A stretch of 64,000 nt of DNA from positions 31,257,473 to 31,321,472 of the forward strand of contig CM039140.1 of the NCBI GenBank assembly GCA_022036555.1. Direction: 5' to 3'. Positions 22,211-33,210 of the stretch are shown here, piece by piece. Every line of letters starts with the position of its first letter. Positions within the stretch are counted from its first letter, which is position 1. This DNA comes from Microstegium vimineum (Eukaryota; Streptophyta; Magnoliopsida; Poales; Poaceae). Below the pieces are notes generated by a model, which was not told where the DNA came from, searched no databases, and saw nothing but the letters and a program-made list of their open reading frames with translations. The translations under genes and the position numbers were made by a program.

Positions 22211-24590
22211 TAGTTCACCTATTATGTATTAGCAGTACATTTTTACTTAATTGTAAGAAGATTTCCAAAGATGACCAAGCTTGTTCTATAAGATTAAATT
22301 TTCTGTAGAGCTGTCGATCGATCGGGATAAATAGTTGTTATGAACTCTCCACGATGTTGTGTACTGGCCACCTTGGAGCCATACTTCATGCATTCTTTAA
22401 TCTGAAGTTCAGAGGCCTTTTATGGCACTGAAAATTATAGTTTTCACATTAAGATTATGCTAGTAATAATGCTGGTGTCATTTATTCTTTCATCTGGAGC
22501 TCTAGATTTCATTCTCTTGTTGGATACTGTTGTGATAGAAACTGCAGTTGCTTGCAGAGGAGCACAAACTCTCAATTCTTTGCTATGACACTACAAACAT
22601 TTTGAGTGAAAGCAACGGGCATATGCCTGAACACACGCTCCTAGTGCATCAACAGAGAATATATAAGATCAATATACCTTCAAAAACATCTAAAGATTAA
22701 GCAATGTAGAAGATAAATGCATCGAGTTTGGTTATTCCAGAATCATCATTATATACCAAACAAACAGTAATGCACTAGTTTGAGTTTTCTTTTAATCTCT
22801 TGATCCATGGAAACGGTATAAAGGGTACAGTATGATTTCATTATTCCATCTTCCCATTTAGATGGGCATATAATCTGACAATTTCCAACTGCATTGTAGG
22901 AGTTTTGAATTGCTAAACAAGTCCTATGATGGCACCATATGAAAAATCTGCTCATTTTGCAAAGCTACAAGATATACATAGCCAACAAATTTCGGCCTAA
23001 TCAAAATCAGCAAAATATGCCCTAGTAGACGAGGATCAAGTCATCCAGCTCAACGATCTTCACAACTGATGAATCTCCCACTTTCTCGCTGTTGGGACAC
23101 CAACCCCACGAGCTCCTCGGTGTCTGCAGACGCTGCCGTGACGACGTCACCAGGTAGCACCATCCATCGTTGTGGTTTCGGAGCCCTGCAACAACCAGAG
23201 CCATGACGAATGATCTGTTAGTTGTAGAAACGACCAATTCCCAAAGGCAAAAATAATACAGTCGGACGGCAGTGTCCGCGACGTCCAGAGACTTCGACTG
23301 TCCATCATCTAAAATTTTCTGAATTCCTTTCTCTACTCGTTTCAGTCAGGCTCTCCTGAACCTCAAGGAAATGGCTCTCTGTTGCAGGCCCGTGGAAATA
23401 GCTATTGACACACCATGCACGGGATATACACGGCCATGACAGCTTCCTAATAACAAGATACTGTAATAAGCAAGTAGTGAGGAGTCAAAACTCTTTTTAG
23501 GCACGTGACACAGCAGCAGTCTGCACTGCACACTTCTCGTTTGTTCACGCCCACGTACCGACCGGCCGCCGGCATGGTGTTGGCGTTCGTGGCCAGGGGC
23601 GGCGGCGGCGGCATGGCGGCGGAGGTCCTGACGAAGGCAAGGTTATATTGCCCAATTTTTTTTCCTGAAATACATATTTAGAAGTTGTTAACTTGTTATA
23701 TTACATGGTTATGCTGACCATTTTTCAGAAATGCATTGCAAGTGACCACTTCAAAGAATGCCTTTTCTGGAAAGTGGTGAATTGTGCATATGCTTCAAGC
23801 ATTGGCCATCTTAGGAATAAAATCAATATAAGTCTAAAACAGTGGCTACATTATGTCAGCAGCCTAGAGCCCTAGACTCTAAAGGCGATACATTAGATGT
23901 CTCGGTTTCCTGTGGATATAAGCATATTTTGGTTGATATGCAGAGCAGCATGTAGCACACAGATGCACTAAAAAGAAGAAAGGCAGACTATTAAACATAT
24001 CTCTAATACAGACTTACCATTAGCATTGTCAATGGGTTCCACAAGAACTAAAAGTTCCTGCAGTGCACGTTGGCGATCCTCCAGGAAATGGAAGAATTAT
24101 TTATGTCATCAATTGCAATTTTCATTAAATCAGCATCTGATGGCATCTTTAACTTCTCCATCAATTCCTGCACAAAAGAAAAACAAGGTTCAGCATAGTG
24201 TACAAGCATGTTTTAAACTTTGTTTTTCATCTTAATGGAGAAAGACCAGCTGCCTGACTATGACAGTGCACAATTAGACTGCAACTGCATGCCCAACTTG
24301 TCCTGATACAAATAAGAATTAATAGCGAAAGCTTTTTTTTTCCCTTTGTCCAATAACCGACTGCAGTCAAACAAATGTCTCGAGCAAAATTCAAATCTGG
24401 CGAAGTTACAACTAAGTATACAACAATGACAGATCAAGGTTTGTTCGTCAATGTGGTGGTAGTCCAATTGGCAGAGCAACCACAAAACGAATCATGTCCC
24501 AAGCTCCAACCACAGAAGAACTGAGTCACTGGCGGTGCCGTGGCCGCAGCCGGTGGACGGTGGAGGCTGTGATGATGGGCACAATCGGGG
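22211..24590. other. Interior of the 3.8-kb transposon, mostly non-coding
   Basis: Mainly AT-rich spacer. At 23573-23640 a short exon-like frame (MVLAFVARGGGGGMAAEVL) precedes an AG/GT boundary and may be a second captured fragment. No other gene is recognised. Confidence 0.35.
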
Positions 24591-24609
24591 GCGCCAATGA
24601 GGACGGAGA

Positions 24610-24840
24610 GAGGAGCGACGGGATCCGTGGCGACGATTGAGGGCGAGGCAGGCCAGCGGCGGCGGCACCATGCGAAATCGAGGGAGAGAGCACGGCGGCG
24701 GCGCAGTGGGGTTTGGTGGGGGAGGGAGGAGCGAGGGAATCTGTGGCGATTGAGGGCGAGCCAGGCCGGCGGAGGTGGCACCGTGCGAGATCGAGGGAGA
24801 CAGCACGGCGGCGGCGCGGTGGGGGAGGAGGTGCGGGCAG
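24610..24840. repeat. About 115-bp GC-rich tandem duplication
   Basis: Unit 1 begins GAGGAGCGACGGGATCCGTG (about 24610) and unit 2 GAGGAGCGAGGGAATCTGTG (about 24726). Both continue through GATTGAGGGCGAG, CACCRTGCGARATCGAGGGA and CACGGCGGCGGCGC. Long frames on both strands here follow from the GC content. Confidence 0.75.
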
Positions 24841-25385
24841 ATGTCCCTCCCGTCGAGTTCGGGTGGTGGGGGTGGGGACGTACCGGGCTCAATTACCAGA
24901 CTACCCTTAAACGATAAAAATTAGCAAAATACAATATTTCGTGGAGGCGATGAGAAGCGATAGGAAGCAATTCCAACCATTGTAAAGGGTCTCAGTGAAG
25001 TTTTACGGTCTTTCACATGGTTAATGATGCTTTAGAACTTGAAGCTCAAATGCTTAGGGACGAATGTGATGAGAGAAGATCTGGTGGATCTTCTATTGCA
25101 TTATTTGGCTCTGGTGCTGAAATCAAGCATTTAGAATTTGGGAAGATCAGACATCTAACTGTGGAGATTCAGCATCAAAATGCTCGTGATATAGATGAAA
25201 AGGAACTTATTAGTTTGGTACATTCTCATCTTCCTGGTATAGCAAATTTTCATAAACTCGGGAATTTTCAGGCAAACACAGATGAAACGAAGTGGGGGGA
25301 GGTTTACATTCCTCAAACCAGATTATGCTGATGATGCCATTTCAAAATTGAATGGGATTGAGTTTCATGATTCCTCGCTGTAAGC

Positions 25386-26484
25386 TGTAACGATCCACGA
25401 TTTCTTCGAAGGGAAATCCACAGATTACAATATAATGTGATAGTCACAGGAATACCAAGCTATCACATTATTATTATACAGCTGATACCACAGTCATACA
25501 TCGTAGATTACAAGTATTACAACTTAGAGATTCATACCCTACTACAACACGATATTAGTGGAATACGCACACGAACGATATCTGAGTAGAAGCAACGCGC
25601 CAGCGGGTGAAGACTCCTCCTTCACAGGCAACCTTGAGCGTAGGACAAGACCGCCCAAACCTCCAGATCCTTGCTCTTGTCGCCGAAGACGGCTCCCAAA
25701 CCTGACAAATAACTTTCAGTACGATTTGTACTGACCACTGTTTCCCACCCTATGCTTTGCTTTTGCTTTGTGGAAAGTGGTATGCAAGGGGTACAGAAGA
25801 GAATCTATATCTGGCTGTAGTTTTCCTATGCAAGTTCATTATTAAGTAGTAATAATATAGTAGTATGTTGTATATCAAGTTTTAACACATTTCCTACACA
25901 TCCATCCCATCCACACACATCTCACCACACACTCTCACACTCTCTAGGCGACAAGGACAACTCCCTCTCGTCCTTGTCTCAGCGGCTCACAACCGGATCC
26001 TACAAAACCCAGGGGGAGAAAAGAAGGGACTCATCTCTCTAAAGCAAGTGAGGCGTAGGTCACGAGATGTCCATAACCGGGGACACGGCTATACATATAG
26101 ATCGATCAACTCTGCAGAGTGTGTACACCTGTACCCACAAGATCACCATCATCGACGTTGTACAACGCCTAGGCTGATAACGGGCTATCTCCCGATCCGG
26201 AACGATACCATCCTGCCACTTAGCCTTAGGGCTCCCCGGCGCACCGGCAAACTGAGACTGGGAGACGCAGCACCTGGCCACCGTGGTACTACACATCTAG
26301 GATGGTGCGGGATCCCAACACCGGCACCACCCACCCTTATCACCTCACAACCTGGAAGTAATGGCATCGCCCAAACCGGTCGACATCCGCACCCCGCCCA
26401 TTCAGGGACGAGTGGTGTGCATGAAAGGCTCATGGTTCCGTTTTCCCTTGCTATTCCAGATCCTAGGTGGGATCAGACAGGTCA
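25386..26484 (-). mobile_element. Older LTR-type DNA, left part
   Basis: The helicase pseudogene stops abruptly at TGTAACGATCCACGATTTCT (25386). The sequence to 26484 has no coding potential and looks like long-LTR DNA of grass Ty3/gypsy elements. It is interrupted at 26485 by a solo LTR and continues at 30239. The orientation and the type of parent element are inferred. I could not find a matching outer end. Confidence 0.5.
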
Positions 26485-26744
26485 TGTGACACCCTGTGTC
26501 AAGCTTGCATTAGGATCATCATTAGCCACTAAGCACCTCATCTCATTGCATTCATGGTTGCATATACTATCATCTCATGTGTGTGTTTATATGTTTTGAA
26601 ACTAGAATTGAATAGGTGTTTTGTGCTTAATCTTGTGTTTAACCTGTTTAGTTAACCTGCTTAGTTTTGTCAAATAAAAGAAAATGGAGAAGGAAATCAG
26701 AATCGAGACAGGCCGAGCACCACCCCTCGACCTCGACCCCACCG

Positions 26745-26965
26745 CTCGATGACGGACCGGGTCCGAGCGAACGACCCCAGGCCAGAGGCTCGACCGAACC
26801 CGAGGCTCGATCGGCCAGTCGATCGACGCCTACCCCTCGAGTTCTAACCCTCGACGTCTACCCTCGATGACGGACTGAGGTTTGGACGAACGACCCCGCA
26901 CGGAAGGCTCGACCGAGTCGGAGGCTCGATCCGCCGATCGACCCTACCCTCGATATCGACCCTCT
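26745..26965 (+). repeat. 118-bp tandem duplication rich in CTCGA
   Basis: CTCGATGACGGAC recurs at 26745 and 26863. Each copy is followed by ACGACCCC, AAGGCTCGACCGA or AGAGGCTCGACCGA, and GAGGCTCGATC. It lies inside the solo LTR. Confidence 0.7.
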
Positions 26966-28009
26966 CCCGCACGCTCGACCGCACGCACGTGTCGCGCACG
27001 CCCGTGCGCACTCACCCGACCGCGGCTGAGCCGTACGTCGGAGTCATCCGCCGCGTGGCCGCCGATGCCTGACCACGGAAGTGGAACACGCCATCGCCAC
27101 CGCTTCGGCTCTGCGCCGACATCGCTGTCGCCGCTCGCGCTGTCTCACTCAAATCTGTGTTAACGGCGCTAGGACCAAGTCGGCTCCGCTTTTCCGCCAC
27201 TGACACTCTGCTTCGCCGCCGCAGACCTGCCAGCCGCCCTGCCGCGCGCTGCGCCGTCGTTTCGCAGTAACGTCGCCGCAGTGCCGCGTCCGATCAGTCC
27301 TCGCCTTGTCTTTTTCGCAGTCAAGCGCGAATCCGCGCTAACGGCGCGTCGACCAAGTCGCGATCCGCTCTGCGCCGCTCGCCGCAAGCACGCCAGCGTC
27401 GCTGCCACCGCCGCACATCGCGTCACGTCCCCTCTAGCAGCGCCGGTCGGCCATGACCAAGCAAGGAGGAGCGCCTATACCTCCACCACCTCCCGCACCC
27501 ATCCACACTCATCCGCACTCGCGCAATCGCTCGCATTGCCTCTGTTCTCGCTAGCCGAGAGCTCCAAGCACCGCAAGCGCCCCCTTTTCAAATCCACCAC
27601 CGCCCGAGTTCCTTTGCTCAATTCCTCTCGCCCTAGCCTTCGCTTTTGCCCCGCACCCACGCTGCTCGCCTCTTTTTCCCCAACCGTGGACTCCAGTCAC
27701 CGGAACGCCTTTCGCCGTTCTTCGACTCCGAGTCGCCACCGCACCGATCAACCGTGTTCGCCGTTCACCGTCTCGTCTCCGACGCCTCCATCTTCGTGGA
27801 AGCTTCGCCGGAGTTAACCGAGGTGAGAACGCCGTTCCCTTAGCTTCAGTTCGACCCGTGTCGTCACAGCACCGTTGGCCGTGCGCCATTGCCGCCGCCG
27901 CGGAGCTTGCCCGTGGACAGGTTTCCACAGAGCCTCTCTGGCTCAGCTAGCCCTCAAGCCGCACTCGCCACTTCACCACGATGCTCACGCACCACAGCGC
28001 CGAGCTTCG

Positions 28010-28092
28010 TTTGCCGATGATCGCTTTGCCGATGATCACTCTGCCGATGATCGCTTTGTCGATGATCGCTTTGCCGATGATCACTTTGCCGT
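28010..28092 (+). repeat. 15-bp minisatellite in the solo LTR
   Basis: About five to six tandem copies of TTTGCCGATGATCGC (variants TCACT, TTGTC). I do not see it at the corresponding place in the other LTR (about 48590-48620). Confidence 0.85.
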
Positions 28093-28597
28093 GTTGCACT
28101 GCCACCGCACACCGTCGACCCCTCTTCACGGTCGCGCCAGTTCGATCAACACCACCAGTGGATGCGCGTAAGTCATCCCGAGCCTAGCACAACCAATCCT
28201 ACCGCCGAAGACTTCACCATCGGCGAGAAAACGTCAATCAACACCGTTCTCTGTTTTCGATCGACGGTCGCTGGACCCCGAGTAATCGAGGGTCATCCTC
28301 GAGTAATCGAGGGTCACGTCCGTCAGTCGCCTCGAGTGCCTCTGCATGCCTCGAGCCCGTCCCGAAATGATTTCCTATTCTGTTTTTAGTTGTATGCCTT
28401 GCTTGTTTGTTATGTCTAGAGTTGGTAAAGTCTTGTTGCTAGTTTCTGTCAGGATAAGTTATAGCCTGTTTTGTCCTGCTAGCTAGTAGCTCGAGCCTTA
28501 GTAGCTTGTGGTAGTTCTCTTGGGTGTATGTTTAGAATCTCTGTTTGTGTGTTAAATCCTGTCAAGCATCATCCCTGCATCATTCAGTTATTTATTT

Positions 28598-28800
28598 ATG
28601 CATTGCAATCATTTAGGATCCGTGGAGGAACATCAGGAGCCCACAGAGACCGAAGTCCAGGAAGTACAGGAGCTGTACGAGGAGTACCAAGAGCTCGACA
28701 CTAACCTTCCTGAGTGCCCTGACCACCAACCCTCAACCTTCTCTCAAGGCAAGCCCCGGAGCATTCTTAAGCCTCCCACTTTTTACAATTTAATCTACTT
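28598..28800 (+). other. LTR-embedded frame A, shared with the other LTR
   Basis: An open frame begins MHCNHLGSVEEHQEP and continues through EVQEVQEL, ELDTNLPECPDHQPSTF and QGKPRSILKPP. The opposite-strand LTR keeps the same frame at 47495-47232 despite substitutions and an in-frame length change (HQEPTETE against LQVPPPEAE). A small acidic peptide or a chance open frame are both possible. Confidence 0.5.
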
Positions 28801-28932
28801 GAGTATTTTATACTGTGATGCATTAGGTGATAGGAGTTGTTTTGAATCCCAAATTGATGCATTAACTTCCTTGATACTTGTTTTACCTACCTTGTTACCC
28901 TGTTAATAATAAAGTAAAAGCAACCGCTTATC

Positions 28933-29208
28933 ATGCTTAGAAATAATGGTTACCTTTCTTTTTATGTTTCGTATTATCCCTTGTGGGTAATACTATCACG
29001 GTTGGCTATAGTTTCGCTATCGTGGAAAGAACCTATGGTAGTAATGAAATACGGTCAACTGGAAGGCAAGTGCACCAAGTGGTCAAGACTTGGGGGCAGT
29101 CCATCCGTTGGATCGTGTAGGTTTGTACATGATGGTGGCCCTCTTACATCTTTGAATGCGCCCTTTCGCATAGGGGCCGTTGTGAGTATCGACCCCGAAG
29201 CCGAGTAA
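28933..29208 (+). other. LTR-embedded frame B, shared with the other LTR
   Basis: The open frame includes KEPMVVMKYGQLEGKCTKW, RLGGSPSVGSCRFVHDG and LNAPFRIGAVVSIDPEAE, then a stop. The other LTR keeps the same frame and stop position at 47073-46846. No known domain is recognised. Confidence 0.5.
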
Positions 29209-30238
29209 ACACTGTCCGGGCCGGAGCTCGCTCTGCTGTGAGCACCCCTCTAGACTGTAGGCATGATTTGCCCCCTGGTGGCCATCTATTTTCTACAATT
29301 GGGGTGGACCAATGCAAGCCCGCGTCGTTTACCACCTGGACTTTGTTGAGCGGTAACCTAATGCTGACCCGACGGGGTAAAGCATGGGCGTGTGTTAAAG
29401 GTAATCTTACCAGCTGGTGTATATCGATTCGAATTGCCGCCCCCCACTGGATATGGGGGATTATGCTGAGCTTCACCACGGTACAACTCCATGTGACATC
29501 GTAATGGTTCTACTAAAATATTGATGAAGGAACTGGATATATGTTATTATATTGTTTGAGTAGATCAAGTGTGTGCTCTAGTATAGATGCAATAACCTAG
29601 AGATAATTAGTAGGATAAAAGATGACTGCTCGCCGCATCATTAAAGTAAACTCCTTTAATTTTGAGCATTTCCGCAAAATAAAGCTTACCCAACTCCAGA
29701 TACAGCCATGCATACCCTTGGAGTCTTTATTTTTCAGTTAGACGGGTAAGTCTAGCTGAGTACATTCCCGTACTCAGGGTTTATCCCGTTTGTTGCAGAT
29801 GGCCAAGTATATATCGGCTATTGTAAGCACTGTCTCTATCCTTTCTACGGAGAAGATGAGTAGGCCTTGGGCAAGGTCTTCTACAAGCTCACCTTTTGCT
29901 GTTGTCGGACCTGACGCTGTGGGCACCCCTATCTTTTGAAAACTTCAAGTTCAGTTTCAAACAATGTTTTATTCGGCCACAAGTGTAGTGGCGTAAGTAC
30001 TACTTTTATTTGGAACAAAGTATTGTAATAACTTTATTTCGTACTTTAAGTATTTCCGTTTGATTCGTGGCTCGTTCGAATGTGTATCCCTGAATGTACG
30101 CGATCCTGAGTTGATGTAAGAAATCCTTCGAGATTTCCGGACTACCGGGATTATATGGGTTCAAGTGTTGTAAGTGGTAGCAAATCAGCTACATTAGCAC
30201 TTGATCTCTTATAATCTGGGCGGTTCCGTCACAGGTCA

Positions 30239-32661
30239 TCTCCTCAATCGGGGTACCCCCCCGTGCCATTACAACACCTCTATACTGGGGCTCGCCCCGG
30301 GATCTCCTCAGAACACACATGTACCCGCCACAGGTACCTCTCGTGGGGATGCCCAGGTCGCACCCCCGGCAAGACTCGTCCCACGGACTCGTCGTAGGAC
30401 CTTTCTGATCGACTCAACCCTCACCACACACCCAAGACACACGCCAAGATCTCCCCAAGTTGTTATCATTATACCGGCACACAGTGCCTAGCCACTCACA
30501 AACAATCCCCCACTCAGCATCACATCAATGACATAATGCGAAGTAGAACTAAGCAGCGAGCAAGTAAGTAAAGCGGGTGTCTATCCTATCAGTGGGTGTG
30601 CAGGGGTAAGGTTGCGACAAGGTATAGGCTTTCCAAGAAATCTACCATGCAACCTATCAGTTTAATTGCAGAAAGTAAAGCACTAGCATCTATGTTATGC
30701 ATGTCTAATAGGATTCTAAGAGGTTGGGTGGGACGTGGCACCTGTTCATTATAGATCCATAGTCATCCACATCCTGTTGCTGCTCATGCCTCCTGCCTCC
30801 AGCGGATCACCGGTCCGATCAACATCACCCTCGATGCAACTACCTCGACAAAGCGACAAACAAGGCGGAAACAATCAATTCTTGACCAAGATCCAAACTA
30901 AAGACAGCGAGACACAGAAAGAGCGGTTAACAACAAAAGACACCAAAAGACTTAGCCCTCGCGGTGGTTGTCCGCTTTCCTCAGGCTCAAAAGGAAACAA
31001 GAGTGGTTGTCTACTAAGCATAATCTCGAGTCACGTCCCCGAAATAGCCACACTTCCCGGGCTGATGGTGTCAACCTGTATGGCTTTAAGAGAAATGGGC
31101 CTAGACTCTAGCTTAACTTAAACATACACCACAACTTGTAGTCTTTCGATTCGAGTGTCATGGAAATTGACAGGAACCGAAAGATTGCAAGCGAGAGAGG
31201 AAGACAAACACAACAGGGTTCAACCTTTGTAGACTTAAACCCCACAAGTCACAACTAAAGAAGAACGAATAACAACGCAAGATGCAAGAGTTGTAACTTG
31301 GTCCCACAGACTTCAACTTGCACGCCATGAAAATTGCTACAAGCAAAAGAGAATGGGACAAGAGAAAGAGGAGGAGGGTTGGCTAGGCTATCCATATCAT
31401 GTCCTTGGTAAGGATAGTTTTCTGACGGTCGATCGAGTCGACTCGCATGGTTCCAAGGGCATGACATAGACCATAGCTTCGCTAACCAGAAGAGAGGTTG
31501 GAAACGGGAAAAAAGGAAAAGAGGAAGTGGTCTACTTCTCCCAATCCACACGCCATGGCAAAAGGCGAGGCATTAGAAAGAAGCGACACATAAAAGAACA
31601 CACAACACCCAAATCCACTTGTAGGGTACCACGACCAATGTGCACTAAATGCACCTAGACACTCCTAGGGCCTTAGCGGTGCGGTTGTCACCGCAAGGAC
31701 CTAAGAAGCGCCACGGTCTAGAATAGGTACAAGCATATAAGGGGTTTGAGCACGAAAAACCAAAAGAGAGAAGGGGAGAGAGACCCGCCTTCCTTTGATC
31801 CACTCGCCATGGCATCCGATGGTAATCAAAGGGAAAGAATCAAGAGAGCGATAAATAAACACCAAAAGGAAACAAGCAAGCGAAAAGAGATTTAGGTTCC
31901 TCGACACTTCGATCACATGTCATGTTAACAAACATGAACCAAGGTTGGAACAAGAGGGCTCAATCCGCGTCTTATTGGATCGACGAAGACCGATAAGAGA
32001 GGAACAGTCCCCACATTCTTTCAACCACACGCCATGGTAACAGACGAAGGTTGAAGGAATAGAGACACAAGCTCGCAGTTCCTCGAACCATACCAACTCG
32101 TAGGGCACCACGACCTCCGTGCTCTAAAACGGCACAAGGTAATCCCTTGGTCTAGGTGGTGCAAGCATACGAGGTGGGTAAGACAAAGAGAAGCAAAGGA
32201 GGTAAAGTCCGATGGTCATTGCAAGATGACTCACGACCATGAGCTCTACCTACACGAGTTGGCTCTTGACGGTCCACGATAGTCGTCCCGTCGTTCATCT
32301 CTAGTGGACTAGGTCATGGAGGCTCGGATAGTGCGGGTAGGAAGCGCACCACTATTGAGCCCGCAACGGCCATGTCCTAGGGTCGAACATGGCAGCGCGA
32401 CGAGCTGGCCAGCAGAGCCAATGCACATGCTGGGCCCGCGGGAGGAGGAGCACGAGCTGGGCTAAGGGGGATGGGCCAGGGCGAGGTGCAAGGAGAGGTG
32501 GTGGGCTGGGTCGTGCTGGGAGGAAGGGAAGCAGCCGGTTGGGCCAAAAGCAGATGAAAGGAAGAGGAGGGAAAAAGGATTTGAGTTTTTGTTATTACGA
32601 TTTGATTTGAGAAGGGTTCGAACGGGATTCCCAAGAGAAGATTGAAAGGAAACAAAAGGAG
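30239..32661 (-). mobile_element. Older LTR-type DNA, right part
   Basis: Continuation of the DNA interrupted by the solo LTR. It has no recognisable coding region. ACGCCATG-centred segments recur at about 31319, 31552, 31806 and 32030, and a GTAGGGYACCACGACC segment at about 31621 and 32101, showing a degenerate repeat with a step near 240 bp. The GC-rich zone 32390-32540 is typical of long LTRs. It ends where the Tekay LTR begins. Confidence 0.5.
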
Positions 32662-33210
32662 TGCGGCATAACCATCCAAATTATAAGAGATCAAATGCCA
32701 AAGTAGCCGATTTAACTGCCACTTAAAGCACTTGAGCCCATATAATCCCGGTAGTTCGGAAATCTCGAAGGATTTCTAACAATCGTATATCCAACCTAGA
32801 TCGCGCAAACTCAGGTATGCATATTCGAACGAACCAACAATTAAACGAAGATACTTGAAGTACGCAATAAAGTTATTACAACACTTTTTCCCAAATAAAA
32901 GTAGTATTCCCGCCACTACACACGTGACAAAATAAAACATTTTTTGAAACTTGAACCCAAAGTCTTACTCCACGCGAATACCATTAATAGATAGGGGTGC
33001 CCACGAGACCATGTCCGACAACAGCAAAAGATGAGCTCGTAGAAGACCTTGCCCAAAGCCTACTCCTCTTCTCCTTCGACAGGATAGAGACAATGCTTAC
33101 AATAGCCAAAGTATACTTGACCATCTGCAACAAACGGGATAAACCCTGAGTACGGGAATGTACTCAGCTAGACTTACCTGTCTAACTGAAAATACAGACT
33201 CCAAGGATAT
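32662..33210 (-). mobile_element. Tekay 3' LTR, distal part
   Basis: This is the inverse of the last ~550 bp of the LTR type seen at 29690-30233 (shared TTATAAGAGATCAA and GTACTCAGCTAGACTTACC segments). It is separated from the rest of the LTR (46346-50249) by the copia element inserted at 33211. GATAT at 33206-33210 is the left copy of the copia target duplication. Confidence 0.85.

Larger units (their letters stand above)
21168..24984. mobile_element. 3.8-kb TIR transposon carrying gene-like fragments
   Basis: The ends are inverted repeats: TACAATGGTTG at 21168 and CAACCATTGTA ending at 24984. Subterminal motifs such as AGGCGATGAGAAGC occur in both arms (about 21181 and 24943), with GCGATAGGAAGC-type variants and a large set of GCGATG/AAGCG words. 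It splits the helicase pseudogene. No transposase is visible, so it is non-autonomous. The interior has GC-rich, gene-like segments (21540-22210, 23520-23640, 24530-24880). The superfamily is unresolved: the only duplication I see is TA. Confidence 0.75.
20586..25385 (+). pseudogene. DEAH11/12-type RNA helicase pseudogene, two pieces
   Basis: Piece 1 (20586-21167) reads from helicase domain 2: LPMHGKLSSVEQ, then CTNIAETSLTI (motif V region) and SANQRAGRAG (motif VI). It then jumps to EISNQYLVCVTAVD, which in this family lies well downstream, so several hundred residues are missing. Piece 2 (24985-25385) reads VNDALELEAQMLRDECDERR, SIALFGSGAEIKHLE and, after a frameshift near 25300, FLKPDYADDAISKLNGIEFH. 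These segments match the plant DEAH proteins with a C-terminal RING/IBR region. A 3.8-kb transposon separates the pieces and LTR-like DNA cuts the gene at 25386. The motif I-III half and the RING part are absent. Confidence 0.85.
26485..30233 (+). mobile_element. Solo LTR of a Tekay-type Ty3/gypsy element
   Basis: A 3,749-bp LTR starts TGTGACACCCTGTGTCAAGC and ends GGGCGGTTCCGTCACA. It is flanked by a perfect 5-bp target duplication GGTCA (26480-26484 and 30234-30238). There is no internal region, so unequal recombination between two LTRs probably removed it. The LTR is homologous, in opposite orientation, to the Tekay 3' LTR at 46346-50249 plus 32662-33210. It holds a GC-rich zone (26690-28350) and two frames shared with that LTR. 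Confidence 0.9.

Noticed and set aside
26667..28389. Many long frames in the solo LTR GC-rich zone
   Set aside because: Arg/Ser/Pro-rich translations in all frames reflect composition and tandem repeats.
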